Shown: piece by piece, positions 1-8,320 of the stretch
How the letters are laid out: each line of letters starts with the position of its first letter
Numbering within the stretch: the first letter of the stretch is position 1
Source: Myxococcus virescens
GTDB lineage: Bacteria > Myxococcota > Myxococcia > Myxococcales > Myxococcaceae
Reading direction: 5' to 3'
NCBI RefSeq assembly: GCF_900101905.1
Contig: NZ_FNAJ01000001.1
Span: 310,001-374,000, forward strand
Length of the DNA stretch: 64,000 nt
Notes under the pieces: model-generated
Databases searched by the model: none
Seen by the model: the letters and a program-made list of their open reading frames with translations, nothing else
Told to the model about the DNA's origin: nothing
Position numbers and translations under genes: made by a program

Positions 1-1
1 C

Positions 2-472
2 CCGGAGGACTACGCGCTGTGGCTGGAGCTGTTGGACCGGGGCTTCGGGCTGCGCAACCTGCCCGAGGTATTGCTTCGCTGGCGCGACAGCGACGGGCGG
101 ATGACGCGAACGGACCCGCGCTATGCCGTCAAGCGCTTCCTGTGGACGAAGGCGCGCTACCTGACGCGAGGCCGTGGCCCCCTGGCGGACGGGCGCCCCT
201 GCACGGTGTGGGGCGCGGGCCCGAGCGGCAAGACGCTGACGCACTTCCTCCACGAGGAAGGCGTCCGCGTGCGGCGCTACGTGGAGGTCCACCCTCGCAA
301 GGTGGGCACGCGCATCCATGGCATCCCGGTCATCTCCCCCCAGGAGCTCGGCGCCCCCGGGGATGGACACCTGTTGGTGTGCGTGGGCGTCCGCTGGGCC
401 CGCGCGGAGATTCGCGAGGACCTCATCGGACGGGGCTGGGTGGAGGGTCGCGACTTCACCTGCGCGGCGTGA
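2..472 (+). CDS. Family 2 glycosyltransferase, C-terminal part (5' end outside window)
   Basis: The reading frame is open from base 2, so the gene is cut by the window edge; the internal ATG at 32 is not the start. The first visible residues, PEDYALWLELLDRG, look like the ED-x-x-x-W acceptor/catalytic-base segment of GT-A family 2 enzymes, followed by NLPEVLLRWRDS. After about 60 residues comes a second module with a Rossmann-like glycine-rich turn (TVWGAGPSGK) and VRRYVEVHPRKVG, a nucleotide-binding-like tail seen fused to some GT2 enzymes. The protein probably transfers a sugar to an envelope or capsule glycan on the cytoplasmic side. The sugar and acceptor cannot be told. It converges with the pseudouridine synthase gene, 4 bases away. 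Confidence 0.7.
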   Translation, partial: PEDYALWLELLDRGFGLRNLPEVLLRWRDSDGRMTRTDPRYAVKRFLWTKARYLTRGRGPLADGRPCTVWGAGPSGKTLTHFLHEEGVRVRRYVEVHPRKVGTRIHGIPVISPQELGAPGDGHLLVCVGVRWARAEIREDLIGRGWVEGRDFTCAA

Positions 473-476
473 GGAC

Positions 477-1409
477 TCACTCAGCGCCACGAATGGCGCC
501 CGAGGGCGCCGGCACGCCAGCGGCCAGGAAGAACCGCATCAGGTCCTCCGGCACCGGCGCCTCGATTCGCAGCAACTTCCCCGTGCGCGGATGTCCCAGC
601 TCCAGGGCCTGGGCATGCAGCAAGCACCGCGCTGCCTCCACGCCTTCCGCCCGGGCCGCACCACCGTAGCGCGCGTCCCCCAGAATCGGAGCGCCCAGCG
701 CCGTCAGGTGCGCGCGGAGCTGATGCGTGCGGCCCGTGTGCGGCAGCAGCTCGACGACACAGAACGCCGGCCCCGATGACAGCGTGTGGAAGTCCGTCAG
801 CGCGGGTACACCATTGGCCGCCCGGGTCGCCCGCCAGCGGCCAGGGCGCGACGGGTCCTTGGACAACGGCAGGTCCACCGTGCCCGACGGGGGCAAACCC
901 GGCCCGGTGGCCGCGACGTAGCGCTTTCGCGCCCGCCCCTCCCGGAACTCGGCCGCCAGCGCCGACGTGGCCTCCGCCGTCTTCCCGAACACCGTCACGC
1001 CGGACGTCTCCCGGTCCAGGCGGTGCACCAACCCCGCGGGGCGTCCCAGCTTCGCCCCCACCAGGTCCACCAGGCTGTCCCCCACGCGCCCCTCGGTGGG
1101 CTGCGCGGACACGCCGGCCGGCTTGTCTACCGCGATGACGTCCGCGTCCTCGTACAGCACACGCAGCTCGGGGGCGGGGGGCGCCTCGGACAGGGGGCTC
1201 TGCCCGCCCTCCTCCAGCACTACCGTCACCACCTGCCCAGCCGTCAGCCGCGCATTCGCATCCCGGCTCCGCTTGCCCGCCACGTAGACGGCGCCCACCT
1301 CCACCAGCCCCCGCGCCCCCGGCTCGGGCAGTCCCAATTCATCCGCGACCGCGCGGGCCACGGCCTTCCCCACCAACGCCCCTTCCACCCGGAACGTCCG
1401 GCGCTTCAT
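477..1409 (-). CDS. RluA-family RNA pseudouridine synthase
   Basis: A 310-residue protein that isomerises uridine to pseudouridine in rRNA or tRNA. The N-terminal 65 residues resemble an S4-like RNA-binding domain. The catalytic domain carries the RluA signature HRLDRETSG at residues 129-137, with Asp132 as the predicted nucleophile, and the later motif LLPHTGRTHQLRAHL. The ATG at 1409 (MKRRTFRV) was chosen because the frame upstream of it is Gly/Arg-rich and unlike the family. Which RluA, RluC or RluD target it modifies cannot be decided from sequence alone. Confidence 0.9.
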   Translation of the reverse strand: MKRRTFRVEGALVGKAVARAVADELGLPEPGARGLVEVGAVYVAGKRSRDANARLTAGQVVTVVLEEGGQSPLSEAPPAPELRVLYEDADVIAVDKPAGVSAQPTEGRVGDSLVDLVGAKLGRPAGLVHRLDRETSGVTVFGKTAEATSALAAEFREGRARKRYVAATGPGLPPSGTVDLPLSKDPSRPGRWRATRAANGVPALTDFHTLSSGPAFCVVELLPHTGRTHQLRAHLTALGAPILGDARYGGAARAEGVEAARCLLHAQALELGHPRTGKLLRIEAPVPEDLMRFFLAAGVPAPSGAIRGAE

Positions 1410-1582
1410 GCCGCCACCTCGCCCACCGGGCGGACAGCCTCCGCGTACGAGCCCGCGCCATGCGCCACGTGCTCCGGCACGCCGCCCCCCAGCCCTGTGT
1501 CCACCGCAGATGTCATGCGGCGGCACTCTACGCGCGCATCGCCCTTTCGCGCCGCCCGCTTCCTGTTACCTTCCGCGCCCCC

Positions 1583-3103
1583 ATGGACCGTCCCCTGCAC
1601 TCCGTCCGTACGCGGCTGGACGACTTCCTCGCCGAGCTCGCCACGCTGAACTACCGGCAAGGCGCCGGGCTCGCGCTGGATGTTTCCCCCAGCCAGCTCC
1701 ACGCCTCCTTCCCCGAGCTGTCGTCTCCGGACACCTTCGCCGCCGCCAACGAGGCGCTCGCCAAGGCCCAATCGAAGAACGAGCCCCTCACCGTCCGCCG
1801 CATCCGACTGGTGCGTGAGCTGGTGGCCTCGCACGTCGAGGACGCGCTCGCCGCCCGTCACGTGGAGGCCATTGCCTCGCTGGAGGCCCAGGCCCGGCTG
1901 ATGGTGGACGACCAGACCTACTCCTTCGGCGAGGCGCTGGGCCGCATTCCCCACGAGTCCGCCCGGGGCCGCCGCGCCCTGCTGGAGCGCGCCACCGGCG
2001 AGTTCCTCTGGCAGAACCGCACCCGCTACGGGGACCGGCGCGATGCGGCCCTGCACGCCGCGGAGCAGCTGGGCGCGAAGAACTACCCCGCCCTGCGCCA
2101 GGACGTCACCGGCATCGACTTCGCCAGGCTGGCCGAGTCCGCCGCGACGATGCTCGCGCGCACGGAGGACGCCTACCGCGACGTGCTCGCCTACGTCCTC
2201 AAGAAGGTGGACCCGCTGCTGCGTCCACTGCCCGGCGGAGAGGCCCGCAGGCATGACTTGCAGGCCGCGCTCCAGGCCCCGTGGATGGACGGCTTCTTCC
2301 GACGCGAGGACGCCTTCCCCGCCGTGGTGCGCTGGCTGGGCGAGTGGGGCCTGACGCCCAACGCCGGAGGCCGCATCCGCATCGACGACGAGGCCCGGCC
2401 CGGCAAGTCACCGCGCCCCTTCGTCGCCGTGGTGCGCGTGCCGGACGACATCCGCCTGGTGCTCCAGCCTCGCGGCGGCATCGACGGGCTGGCCAGCCTG
2501 CTCCATGAGATGGGCCACGCGCAGCACCGCGCCCACGTCTCCGACACGCTGCCCATGGAGCTGCGCCGGCTGGGCGACGCGTCCGTGACGGAGGCACACG
2601 CCGCCGTCTTCGAGCGGATGCTCCTGTCCCCCGAGTGGCTCAAGCGCTACCTGGGACTGCCCACCGTGGCCGCGCGGGACACGGTGCGACTGGCCGCCTT
2701 CCAGGCCCTCACGCTGCTGCGGCGTCACGCGGCCAAGCTGACCTACGAGCTGTCCCTGACGCAGCGGGGCGCCTCCACGGAACGCGCGGACGAATACGCC
2801 GACGGGCAGCGCCATGCGCTCTTCGTCGAGCCACACCCTGGCTTCTTCCTCCACGACATGGACCCGCAACTATACGTGGCGCACTACCTGCGGTCCTGGG
2901 CCCTGGAGACCCAGCTCACCGCGCGCCTCACGGAGCGGTTCAACGAGGACTATTGGAGGAACCCCGCGGCCGCCGCCTGGTTGAAGGGGCTGTACGCGCG
3001 TGGGGGCACTGATGATGCGGAAGGACTGGCCACGGAGACGTCAGGCACGCCGTTGGCGTTGCCCGAGGCCGGGGAGCGCCTCGTGGCCATCCTCAACCGG
3101 TAG
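1583..3103 (+). CDS. M3-like gluzincin metallopeptidase
   Basis: A 506-residue cytoplasmic-looking protein without a signal peptide. It carries a gluzincin zinc site: HEMGH at residues 308-312 within LLHEMGHAQHRA, and a downstream glutamate (Glu337 in SVTEAHAAVFE) as the likely third ligand. The all-helical character and the HExGH...E spacing fit oligopeptidase families M3/M32, and it is shorter than a typical M3 enzyme (about 650-700). The ATG at 1583 was chosen over an upstream ATG because the intervening residues are Arg/His/Pro-rich and noncoding-like. Its likely role is hydrolysis of short peptides. A second, lipoprotein M3 enzyme lies at 48691-50748. Confidence 0.8.
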   Translation: MDRPLHSVRTRLDDFLAELATLNYRQGAGLALDVSPSQLHASFPELSSPDTFAAANEALAKAQSKNEPLTVRRIRLVRELVASHVEDALAARHVEAIASLEAQARLMVDDQTYSFGEALGRIPHESARGRRALLERATGEFLWQNRTRYGDRRDAALHAAEQLGAKNYPALRQDVTGIDFARLAESAATMLARTEDAYRDVLAYVLKKVDPLLRPLPGGEARRHDLQAALQAPWMDGFFRREDAFPAVVRWLGEWGLTPNAGGRIRIDDEARPGKSPRPFVAVVRVPDDIRLVLQPRGGIDGLASLLHEMGHAQHRAHVSDTLPMELRRLGDASVTEAHAAVFERMLLSPEWLKRYLGLPTVAARDTVRLAAFQALTLLRRHAAKLTYELSLTQRGASTERADEYADGQRHALFVEPHPGFFLHDMDPQLYVAHYLRSWALETQLTARLTERFNEDYWRNPAAAAWLKGLYARGGTDDAEGLATETSGTPLALPEAGERLVAILNR

Positions 3104-3121
3104 GGGACACCCGCGAGACGA

Positions 3122-3469
3122 CTACTTCTTCTTGCGGAGCGCCCGGACAATCTTGTCCTTGGTGGGATTGGCGGCGGCATCCCGTGCGCGCGTGGCGGCG
3201 ACGGGCTTGCTGCTGGCGGTGGCCGCGGGCTTGCCACCCGCGCGAGCGCGCATCGCCTTCATCAGCTGCATCTCGATGAGGAGCAGCTCGTCGCCCAGCT
3301 CCTGGTTGTTACCAGCGGCACGGGGCAGCGGTGCACGGGTGCTGGAAGCGCCAGCACCGTGGCGCATGCGCAGAACCTTCTCCTCTTCGGCCGAAAGCGT
3401 ACGCGCCTTCTCCAGCGCCGCTTTGACCTCCTTGGCCGTCACCGTGCTACTTCCGACCTTGCGCTCCAT
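3122..3469 (-). CDS. Small conserved-looking hypothetical protein, basic C-terminus
   Basis: A 115-residue protein of unknown function. The start MERKVGSSTV at 3469 follows a GGGAG ribosome site. The first half is helical and charged, with a TLSAEEEKVLRMRHG segment like the helix that precedes DNA- or RNA-contacting helices in some regulators. The tail is Ala/Lys/Arg-rich and ends in LRKKK, so it may bind nucleic acid; this is inference. It converges with the metallopeptidase gene (18 bases apart). The 225 bases upstream are locally less GC-rich and probably hold its promoter. Confidence 0.7.
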   Translation of the reverse strand: MERKVGSSTVTAKEVKAALEKARTLSAEEEKVLRMRHGAGASSTRAPLPRAAGNNQELGDELLLIEMQLMKAMRARAGGKPAATASSKPVAATRARDAAANPTKDKIVRALRKKK

Positions 3470-3694
3470 CGCCGCTCCCTTGCTGTGAAGCCCCGCTGAA
3501 CATCCGAGCATGTCGGACGCGTCCGGGCCGCAACCGTCGAGGATTGTAGAGGACGCAAGAGTCAGCGCAAATTTTCTTCCAACATCTCGCTGCCGAGATG
3601 TAGCGCCGCCCCCTCCACCCCCGTCCGGGATACCCCGGAGTCCCGGCCGGCCGTTCACCAGGCAACGGCGCCCGGAAAGAGCGCCGGAACCACG

Positions 3695-4729
3695 TCAGGT
3701 GCCCTCTTCGTCCTCGGGCTCTGGGGCAGACTCCGGGCTGGCCGAATCCGAATCCGAGGGCTTCTTGCGCTGGATACCGAAGCTGTCGAGCGCGTCGGCG
3801 ATGCCCTGGGGCTTGTCCGCGTCCGGGAGGAAACCCTCGGGCGGCTGGAGCCGTGGGTCCTTGCCTACCTCGGTGAGGGCGGCCTCCAGCGTCAGGCGCA
3901 GCTCGGCCGCCTCGGGCGTCTTGTCCCCGGGCACACCCATGCGCCCGTCCAGCCGGGCCTTGAGGACCACGGAGGTGGCGGAATCCACCAGCACCTCGCC
4001 GTCCAGCGAGCGCGGCAGGCGGTGGGCGAAGAAGTTGGCCCGGCGGACCGTCGTCTCGTCCGCGCCCCCCTTCTTGGCCTGGGGCATGGGCGGCAAGGGC
4101 CGGGACGCCTCCGCCTGGGCGGCGGGGGCCAGCGTCACCACGTAGCGCCAGGCCGTGCGGCCCTCGTGGGTGACGGTGCCCTCGGGCGTCAGCTTGATGC
4201 GCCCCTGGAAGAGGCTGTCGAAGTCGCGGATGGCGCCGGTCAGCTCCGCGCGGGTGCGCTCGGCCATGCCTCGGTCGCGCAGGCGCTGGCGGAAGGGGCC
4301 GTACCGGTTGCGGGCGAACACCTGCCCCCCCACACGCATCACCTCCAGGCCCTGGTCCCGGGAGTTCTCCAGCACGCCGTGGAAATCCCCGCTGACCCCG
4401 CCCGGGCCGGCGCGGAAGGTGCGCGTCTCGGTGAGCTTCACGGGGATGGAGGCCTCGGAGGTCCACTCGTACCCCAGCGTCGCCTGGTAGCGGTGGGGGC
4501 CCAGACGCTCGGTCACCTCGGCGGCGTCCATGCCCAGGATGCGGCGCGCCACCTGGGGGTTGTCCGCGACGTCCTCGGGGGGCAGCTTTTCCTTCGCGGA
4601 CGCCACCACCTTGGGCGGGTCCTCCGGCGAGAAGATGCGTGCCTTGGCCGCCTTGTCGACCGGGTCCGAGCAGCCGACGGCGGCCAGCGCCACGGCAAGG
4701 GTGAAGGCGGACTTCTTCAGACGGCTCAC
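3695..4729 (-). CDS. Lipoprotein of unknown function
   Basis: 344 residues starting at GTG 4729, which has GGAGGAG just upstream. The N-terminus is a lipoprotein signal with a lipobox ending AAVGC; Cys20 is the predicted lipidated residue. Aspartate does not occupy the +2 position (it is Ser), so outer-membrane sorting is plausible. The body is a predicted beta-rich domain with motifs such as RVGGQVFARNRYGPFR and GRTAWRYVVTLAP, resembling lipoprotein-carrier-like folds that measure or bind lipids; this assignment is weak. The C-terminal 30 residues are Ser/Glu/Pro-rich and disordered. No enzymatic motif is visible. Confidence 0.8.
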   Translation of the reverse strand: MSRLKKSAFTLAVALAAVGCSDPVDKAAKARIFSPEDPPKVVASAKEKLPPEDVADNPQVARRILGMDAAEVTERLGPHRYQATLGYEWTSEASIPVKLTETRTFRAGPGGVSGDFHGVLENSRDQGLEVMRVGGQVFARNRYGPFRQRLRDRGMAERTRAELTGAIRDFDSLFQGRIKLTPEGTVTHEGRTAWRYVVTLAPAAQAEASRPLPPMPQAKKGGADETTVRRANFFAHRLPRSLDGEVLVDSATSVVLKARLDGRMGVPGDKTPEAAELRLTLEAALTEVGKDPRLQPPEGFLPDADKPQGIADALDSFGIQRKKPSDSDSASPESAPEPEDEEGT

Positions 4730-4834
4730 GACTCCTCCGGGAGGGTACGACCAGGCCGGCAAGTTACGTGGGGCATACACGAGCAGCAAGCAGTGGCTTG
4801 CGTGCGGCCGTGCAAGGGATAGAACGCCCAACTC

Positions 4835-5713
4835 ATGCAGAACCTGCGCGACAAGCTATTGAAGGCGGGCCTCGTCACCGAGGACCAGGCCAAGAAGGTG
4901 GAGTCGAAGCCCAGCCAGGCGGAAGCCCGGCGGCCCGGACCCCAGGAGGGCGGCCGTTCAGGCGGCAACCGTCCTCCCCCCCGCCGTGATGACAACCGGA
5001 CACCAGGCGGCCCGCCCCGAGGCGAGGGTGGAGGCCGTCCGAGTGGCGGCCGTGACGCCGGCCGTCGTGAGGGCGGCGGACGTCCAGGCGGCGGCTTCGG
5101 GGGTGCCCCCCGGCACGGCGGAGGTCCCCAGCACGGGCGGCCGGCCGCGGCGGCGGCGGAGCGGGCCATCCCCAAGCTGCCCCCCATGCCGGGCTCCAAG
5201 GCCTACCAGCGCGCCGAGTCCAAGCGGCAGGTGGAGCTGGACCGCGCCCTGCGCGAGTTGGTGCTGGGCTCCCAGGTCCCCGTCGAGGCGGGGGAGACGG
5301 CGTTCTACTTCATGACCCGCAAGGGCAAGCTGCGCCGGCTGGAGCTGAGCCCCGCGCAGGCGAAGCAGCTCGAGGAGGGCGAGCTGGGCGTGGTGGAGCG
5401 TCCCGAGCCCGCGCAGATCGAGCACTCGCTGGTGCCTTCGTCGGCGGCGGAGCAGATGTTCGCGCTGTCGAAGAAGTCGGTGCGCTTCCTCAACCGCAAG
5501 GAGAACCCCGTCGGCTTCATGAACGACGAGGAGCTCAAGGCCCAGCAGGCCGCCGAGGCGGCGGGCACCGCGCCCGAGCTGCCCGACGAGCCCGAAGGCG
5601 GCTCCGAAGCTTCGGCCGAGACCGCAGCCGAGGCCTCTGCCGAGACCGCGTCCGAGGGCGAGGCGGCCCCGACCGAGCCGAAGGCCCGCAGCGAAGAAGC
5701 CCAGAACGGCTGA
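4835..5713 (+). CDS. DUF2058 family protein with an RGG-like insertion
   Basis: 292 residues. The N-terminus MQNLRDKLLKAGLV and the C-terminal half (KAYQRAESKRQVELDRAL; FYFMTRKGKLRRL) match the DUF2058/YaiL family, annotated as polynucleotide-associated. Between them (about residues 30-105) lies a Gly/Arg/Pro-rich tract with repeated GGR, GGGRP and PRR steps. This is much longer than in typical DUF2058 proteins (about 180 residues) and similar in composition to RGG-type RNA-binding disordered regions. The last 60 residues are Ala/Glu-rich. Its transcript ends near a perfect 11-base-pair hairpin at 5733-5769. Confidence 0.8.
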   Translation: MQNLRDKLLKAGLVTEDQAKKVESKPSQAEARRPGPQEGGRSGGNRPPPRRDDNRTPGGPPRGEGGGRPSGGRDAGRREGGGRPGGGFGGAPRHGGGPQHGRPAAAAAERAIPKLPPMPGSKAYQRAESKRQVELDRALRELVLGSQVPVEAGETAFYFMTRKGKLRRLELSPAQAKQLEEGELGVVERPEPAQIEHSLVPSSAAEQMFALSKKSVRFLNRKENPVGFMNDEELKAQQAAEAAGTAPELPDEPEGGSEASAETAAEASAETASEGEAAPTEPKARSEEAQNG

Positions 5714-5732
5714 GCCGGACACCGGCGTCTTC

Positions 5733-5788
5733 CCACCCTCCCCGTCCCTCGTGGATGTGGGGAGGGTGGCGATGCCGCCCGTGGCGGC
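5733..5788 (+). terminator. Two consecutive hairpins downstream of the DUF2058 gene
   Basis: CCACCCTCCCC (5733-5743) pairs perfectly with GGGGAGGGTGG (5759-5769) across a 15-base loop. A second stem, GCCGCC/GGCGGC, lies at 5774-5788. No T-run follows, so this may be a Rho-assisted or transcript-stabilising structure instead of a classical intrinsic terminator. Confidence 0.5.
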
Positions 5789-5850
5789 AGCGCCACGCGG
5801 CCTTGGCACGTCCTGCTGCCAGCATGAGGGGCCGGCGCTAGGCTGGTCTC

Positions 5851-6612
5851 ATGACGACGACCTCCAAGACGGTGGTGGTAACGGGCGCGAGCCGAGGCAT
5901 TGGCCGCGCGGTGGCGCTGGCTTTCGCGAAGGCGGGCCATGACGTGTGGGCCCTGGCGCGTTCGACGGAAGCGCTGGAGTCGCTCCGGCAGGAAGGCGGC
6001 GAGCGCATCCGGCCGCTCGCGGTGGACGTGTCCGACGAAGCGGCGCTGGTTGCCGCGAGCCAGCGCATCCTCACCGAGGGTGCCCCGCGCGTGCTCGTGA
6101 ACAACGCGGGCATCACCGTCTCCGCGCCCCTGACGAAGACGCGCACCGAGGACCTGGCCCGCGTCATGGCCGTCAACGTGACGGCGCCTTTCCTCCTCTG
6201 CCGCGAGCTGATGCCGGCCATGGCCCAAGCGGGCGGCGGACGCGTCATCAACATCGGCTCCATGGCCGCGGTGCGGGGCGTGAAGTACACGTCCGCGTAT
6301 TGCGCGTCGAAGCATGCGCTGCTGGGCCTGACGCGCGCGCTCGCGGTGGAGTACGCGAAGAAGCAGGTCACGGTGAACATCGTGAATCCGGGCTGGGTGG
6401 AGACGGACATGTTCGCCGGTGCGACCTCGGCCATCAGCGCCTCCACGGGCCGCAGCGAGGAGCAGGCGCGCGAGGCCCTGGCGTCCATGAACGCCATGGG
6501 CCGCATCATCACGCCGGAGGAAGTCGCCGCGCTGTGCCTGTTCCTCGCGTCGGACGCGGCGGGCGGCATCACCGGCACGGCGTACGCCATCGACGGTGGC
6601 GAGCTGGGCTGA
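5851..6612 (+). CDS. Short-chain dehydrogenase/reductase (SDR), FabG-like
   Basis: 253 residues, a classical SDR. The cofactor turn TGASRGIGRA is near residues 10-19, NNAG near 85, and the catalytic Ser...YxxxK is seen as GSMAAVRG then YCASKHALLG. PGWVETDM follows, and FLASDAAGGITG sits near the C-terminus. It oxidises or reduces a hydroxyl/keto group with NAD(P)H. A FabG or 3-hydroxyacyl/3-hydroxybutyrate dehydrogenase-type substrate is likely but not shown. No acidic residue sits directly after the glycine turn, so cofactor preference is unclear. It stands alone, followed by a terminator-like hairpin. Confidence 0.9.
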   Translation: MTTTSKTVVVTGASRGIGRAVALAFAKAGHDVWALARSTEALESLRQEGGERIRPLAVDVSDEAALVAASQRILTEGAPRVLVNNAGITVSAPLTKTRTEDLARVMAVNVTAPFLLCRELMPAMAQAGGGRVINIGSMAAVRGVKYTSAYCASKHALLGLTRALAVEYAKKQVTVNIVNPGWVETDMFAGATSAISASTGRSEEQAREALASMNAMGRIITPEEVAALCLFLASDAAGGITGTAYAIDGGELG

Positions 6613-6642
6613 GACTTCACTCCCATTCCGCCTGACTGCCTG

Positions 6643-6665
6643 CCCGGCCGCCACCCGTGGCCGGG
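6643..6665 (+). terminator. Hairpin downstream of the SDR gene
   Basis: CCCGGCC (6643-6649) and GGCCGGG (6659-6665) form a 7-base-pair stem with a loop that can itself pair (CCAC/GTGG). It sits 30 bases after the SDR stop codon and has no T-tract. Confidence 0.4.
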
Positions 6666-6751
6666 TGCGTTGCGCAGCGGGAATCCCATCCCCACTGTGC
6701 GCGACCACCCCGGCGACGAGCCGCGCGGTGGCCAGCAATCGGGAGGTGGGC

Positions 6752-8320
6752 GTGAGTGGACTGCGAAGCATGGTGCTGGGCGCGTGTCTGTGGGTGGGCT
6801 GTTCGTCGTCCGTGGAGGACGGAGCGGCGCCCACCCTCGAGACACCCGCGGATGTGACGCAAACGCCCACCCCTGGCGCTGAGACGCCCGCTCGGCAGGA
6901 GCCCACACCCGAGCCGCAGGTGCCGCCCCCGGCGACATCGGCGGCGTGCTCCGGACCGGATGGCACGGCGCGACTCGCGTGGAGCTACGACGCCGCGTGG
7001 AACCACACCGTGGACTTCCGGGGGACCATGGACGGGGACGGGCACACCTACTGGACGGAGTGCGAGAGCAGCTATTGGGTGGACAAGGACCCGAGCCAGC
7101 TCGCGTGTCAGCTCGTCTCCGTCACGTCTGAAGGGACCGAGCGCTACCGGCGCGACCTTCCGCCCCCGGGAGCCTGGGGCGTCCACACGGTGGCGGGGGG
7201 ACAGCTCTTCGTCACGGGCCGGCTGGCCCTGCTCTCCGCTCGGGACAGCGCCACCGGACAGGAGCGCTGGAGCGTGTCGCTGGGGGCCGTGAAGGACGAA
7301 GACCCGCAGGCGCACCATGGGCTTCGCATCGAATCGCTCGTGCTCAGCCCGCCCTATCTGATTGCGCTGGTACACGACACGTTCGGAGACGCGGGCGCCG
7401 AGGACCTGCTCGTCGCGGTGCACGCGGAGACCGGCGCGGTGGCGTGGAAGGAGCCCGTGCCGCCCGTCCATGCGCCGCTGGTGGTGGATACGGAGGGCAA
7501 CGTCTACGGCGGCGCCTCCGATGTCCTGGAGCAGCGGACGGACCTCTTCTCGTACGCGGCGGATGGGCAGCTCCGGTGGCGGACGCAGCGCACGGGCGTG
7601 CTCGAGCCCACGGCCGTGGACGGAGGGACGTTGATGCTGGGCCGCGCGGAGCTGGTGGACGCGGCCACGGGAGCGCCAATCGCCACGCTGGCGACCGCTT
7701 CCGCTGAGTCCTTCTATTACTCGCTGGGCCGCTCCAGCTCGACCTTCGGCCGCACGGCGATGCAGGCGGACCGGCTCCTGGTCCTGCCCGACATGCGGTG
7801 CACCACCGAGGGCTGCCCCACCACCACGCATCCGGGTGGCACGTTCCTCTATGGGCTGGACCCATCGAGCGGCGCGGTGCGCTGGCACCGGGCCGTGGGC
7901 ACCTGGCCGATGTCACCGCTCCTCACCCAGCGTGGCTCGCTGCTGCTGGTGGACCGGCCCGTGGCCGAGACGTGCGGCGAGCACGCCTGCACCGGTGAGG
8001 ACGCCGCGCTCGGTTCGTTCCTGCGGGAGCTGGACCAGGACGGGAACGAGTTGTCCGCCTGCGCGCTGCTGGGAAAGGCGCCGTACATCACCCCGCCCGC
8101 GCTGCACCGGGGACGCGTGGTGCTGGGGGCCTGGACGAACTGGAATGCCAACAATGACTGGACGCAGCGGATGAGCATCCGCGCCTTCGACATGACGGCG
8201 CCCGATGAGCCGGCCTCCAGCGGCTGGGTGAGCGCGGGCGGCGGCAATGCCCGCTCGGGCCAGACGAAGCCCACTGGCGCGGCGGCGCAGGCGCGCGCCC
8301 CAGGCCCACAAGCGCGCTAG
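6752..8320 (+). CDS. PQQ-like beta-propeller lipoprotein
   Basis: 522 residues starting at GTG 6752, with GGGAGG directly upstream. The lipoprotein signal ends ACLWVGCSSS, with Cys17 lipidated. A Pro/Thr/Glu-rich linker (to about residue 65) leads to repeated beta-propeller blades of the PQQ/quinoprotein type, for example ATGQERWSVSLG, AETGAVAWKEPV, AADGQLRWRTQR and SSGAVRWHRAVG. No PQQ or metal ligands are evident, so it is more likely a surface scaffold or outer-membrane binding protein than a dehydrogenase. Several cysteine pairs suggest disulfides. Its stop codon overlaps that of the convergent chemoreceptor gene. Confidence 0.85.
   Translation: MSGLRSMVLGACLWVGCSSSVEDGAAPTLETPADVTQTPTPGAETPARQEPTPEPQVPPPATSAACSGPDGTARLAWSYDAAWNHTVDFRGTMDGDGHTYWTECESSYWVDKDPSQLACQLVSVTSEGTERYRRDLPPPGAWGVHTVAGGQLFVTGRLALLSARDSATGQERWSVSLGAVKDEDPQAHHGLRIESLVLSPPYLIALVHDTFGDAGAEDLLVAVHAETGAVAWKEPVPPVHAPLVVDTEGNVYGGASDVLEQRTDLFSYAADGQLRWRTQRTGVLEPTAVDGGTLMLGRAELVDAATGAPIATLATASAESFYYSLGRSSSTFGRTAMQADRLLVLPDMRCTTEGCPTTTHPGGTFLYGLDPSSGAVRWHRAVGTWPMSPLLTQRGSLLLVDRPVAETCGEHACTGEDAALGSFLRELDQDGNELSACALLGKAPYITPPALHRGRVVLGAWTNWNANNDWTQRMSIRAFDMTAPDEPASSGWVSAGGGNARSGQTKPTGAAAQARAPGPQAR

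Noticed and set aside
5815-5835. Sigma-54-like TTGGCAC...TGCC before the SDR gene
   Set aside because: The GG-to-GC distance is one base too long for the strict -24/-12 spacing.
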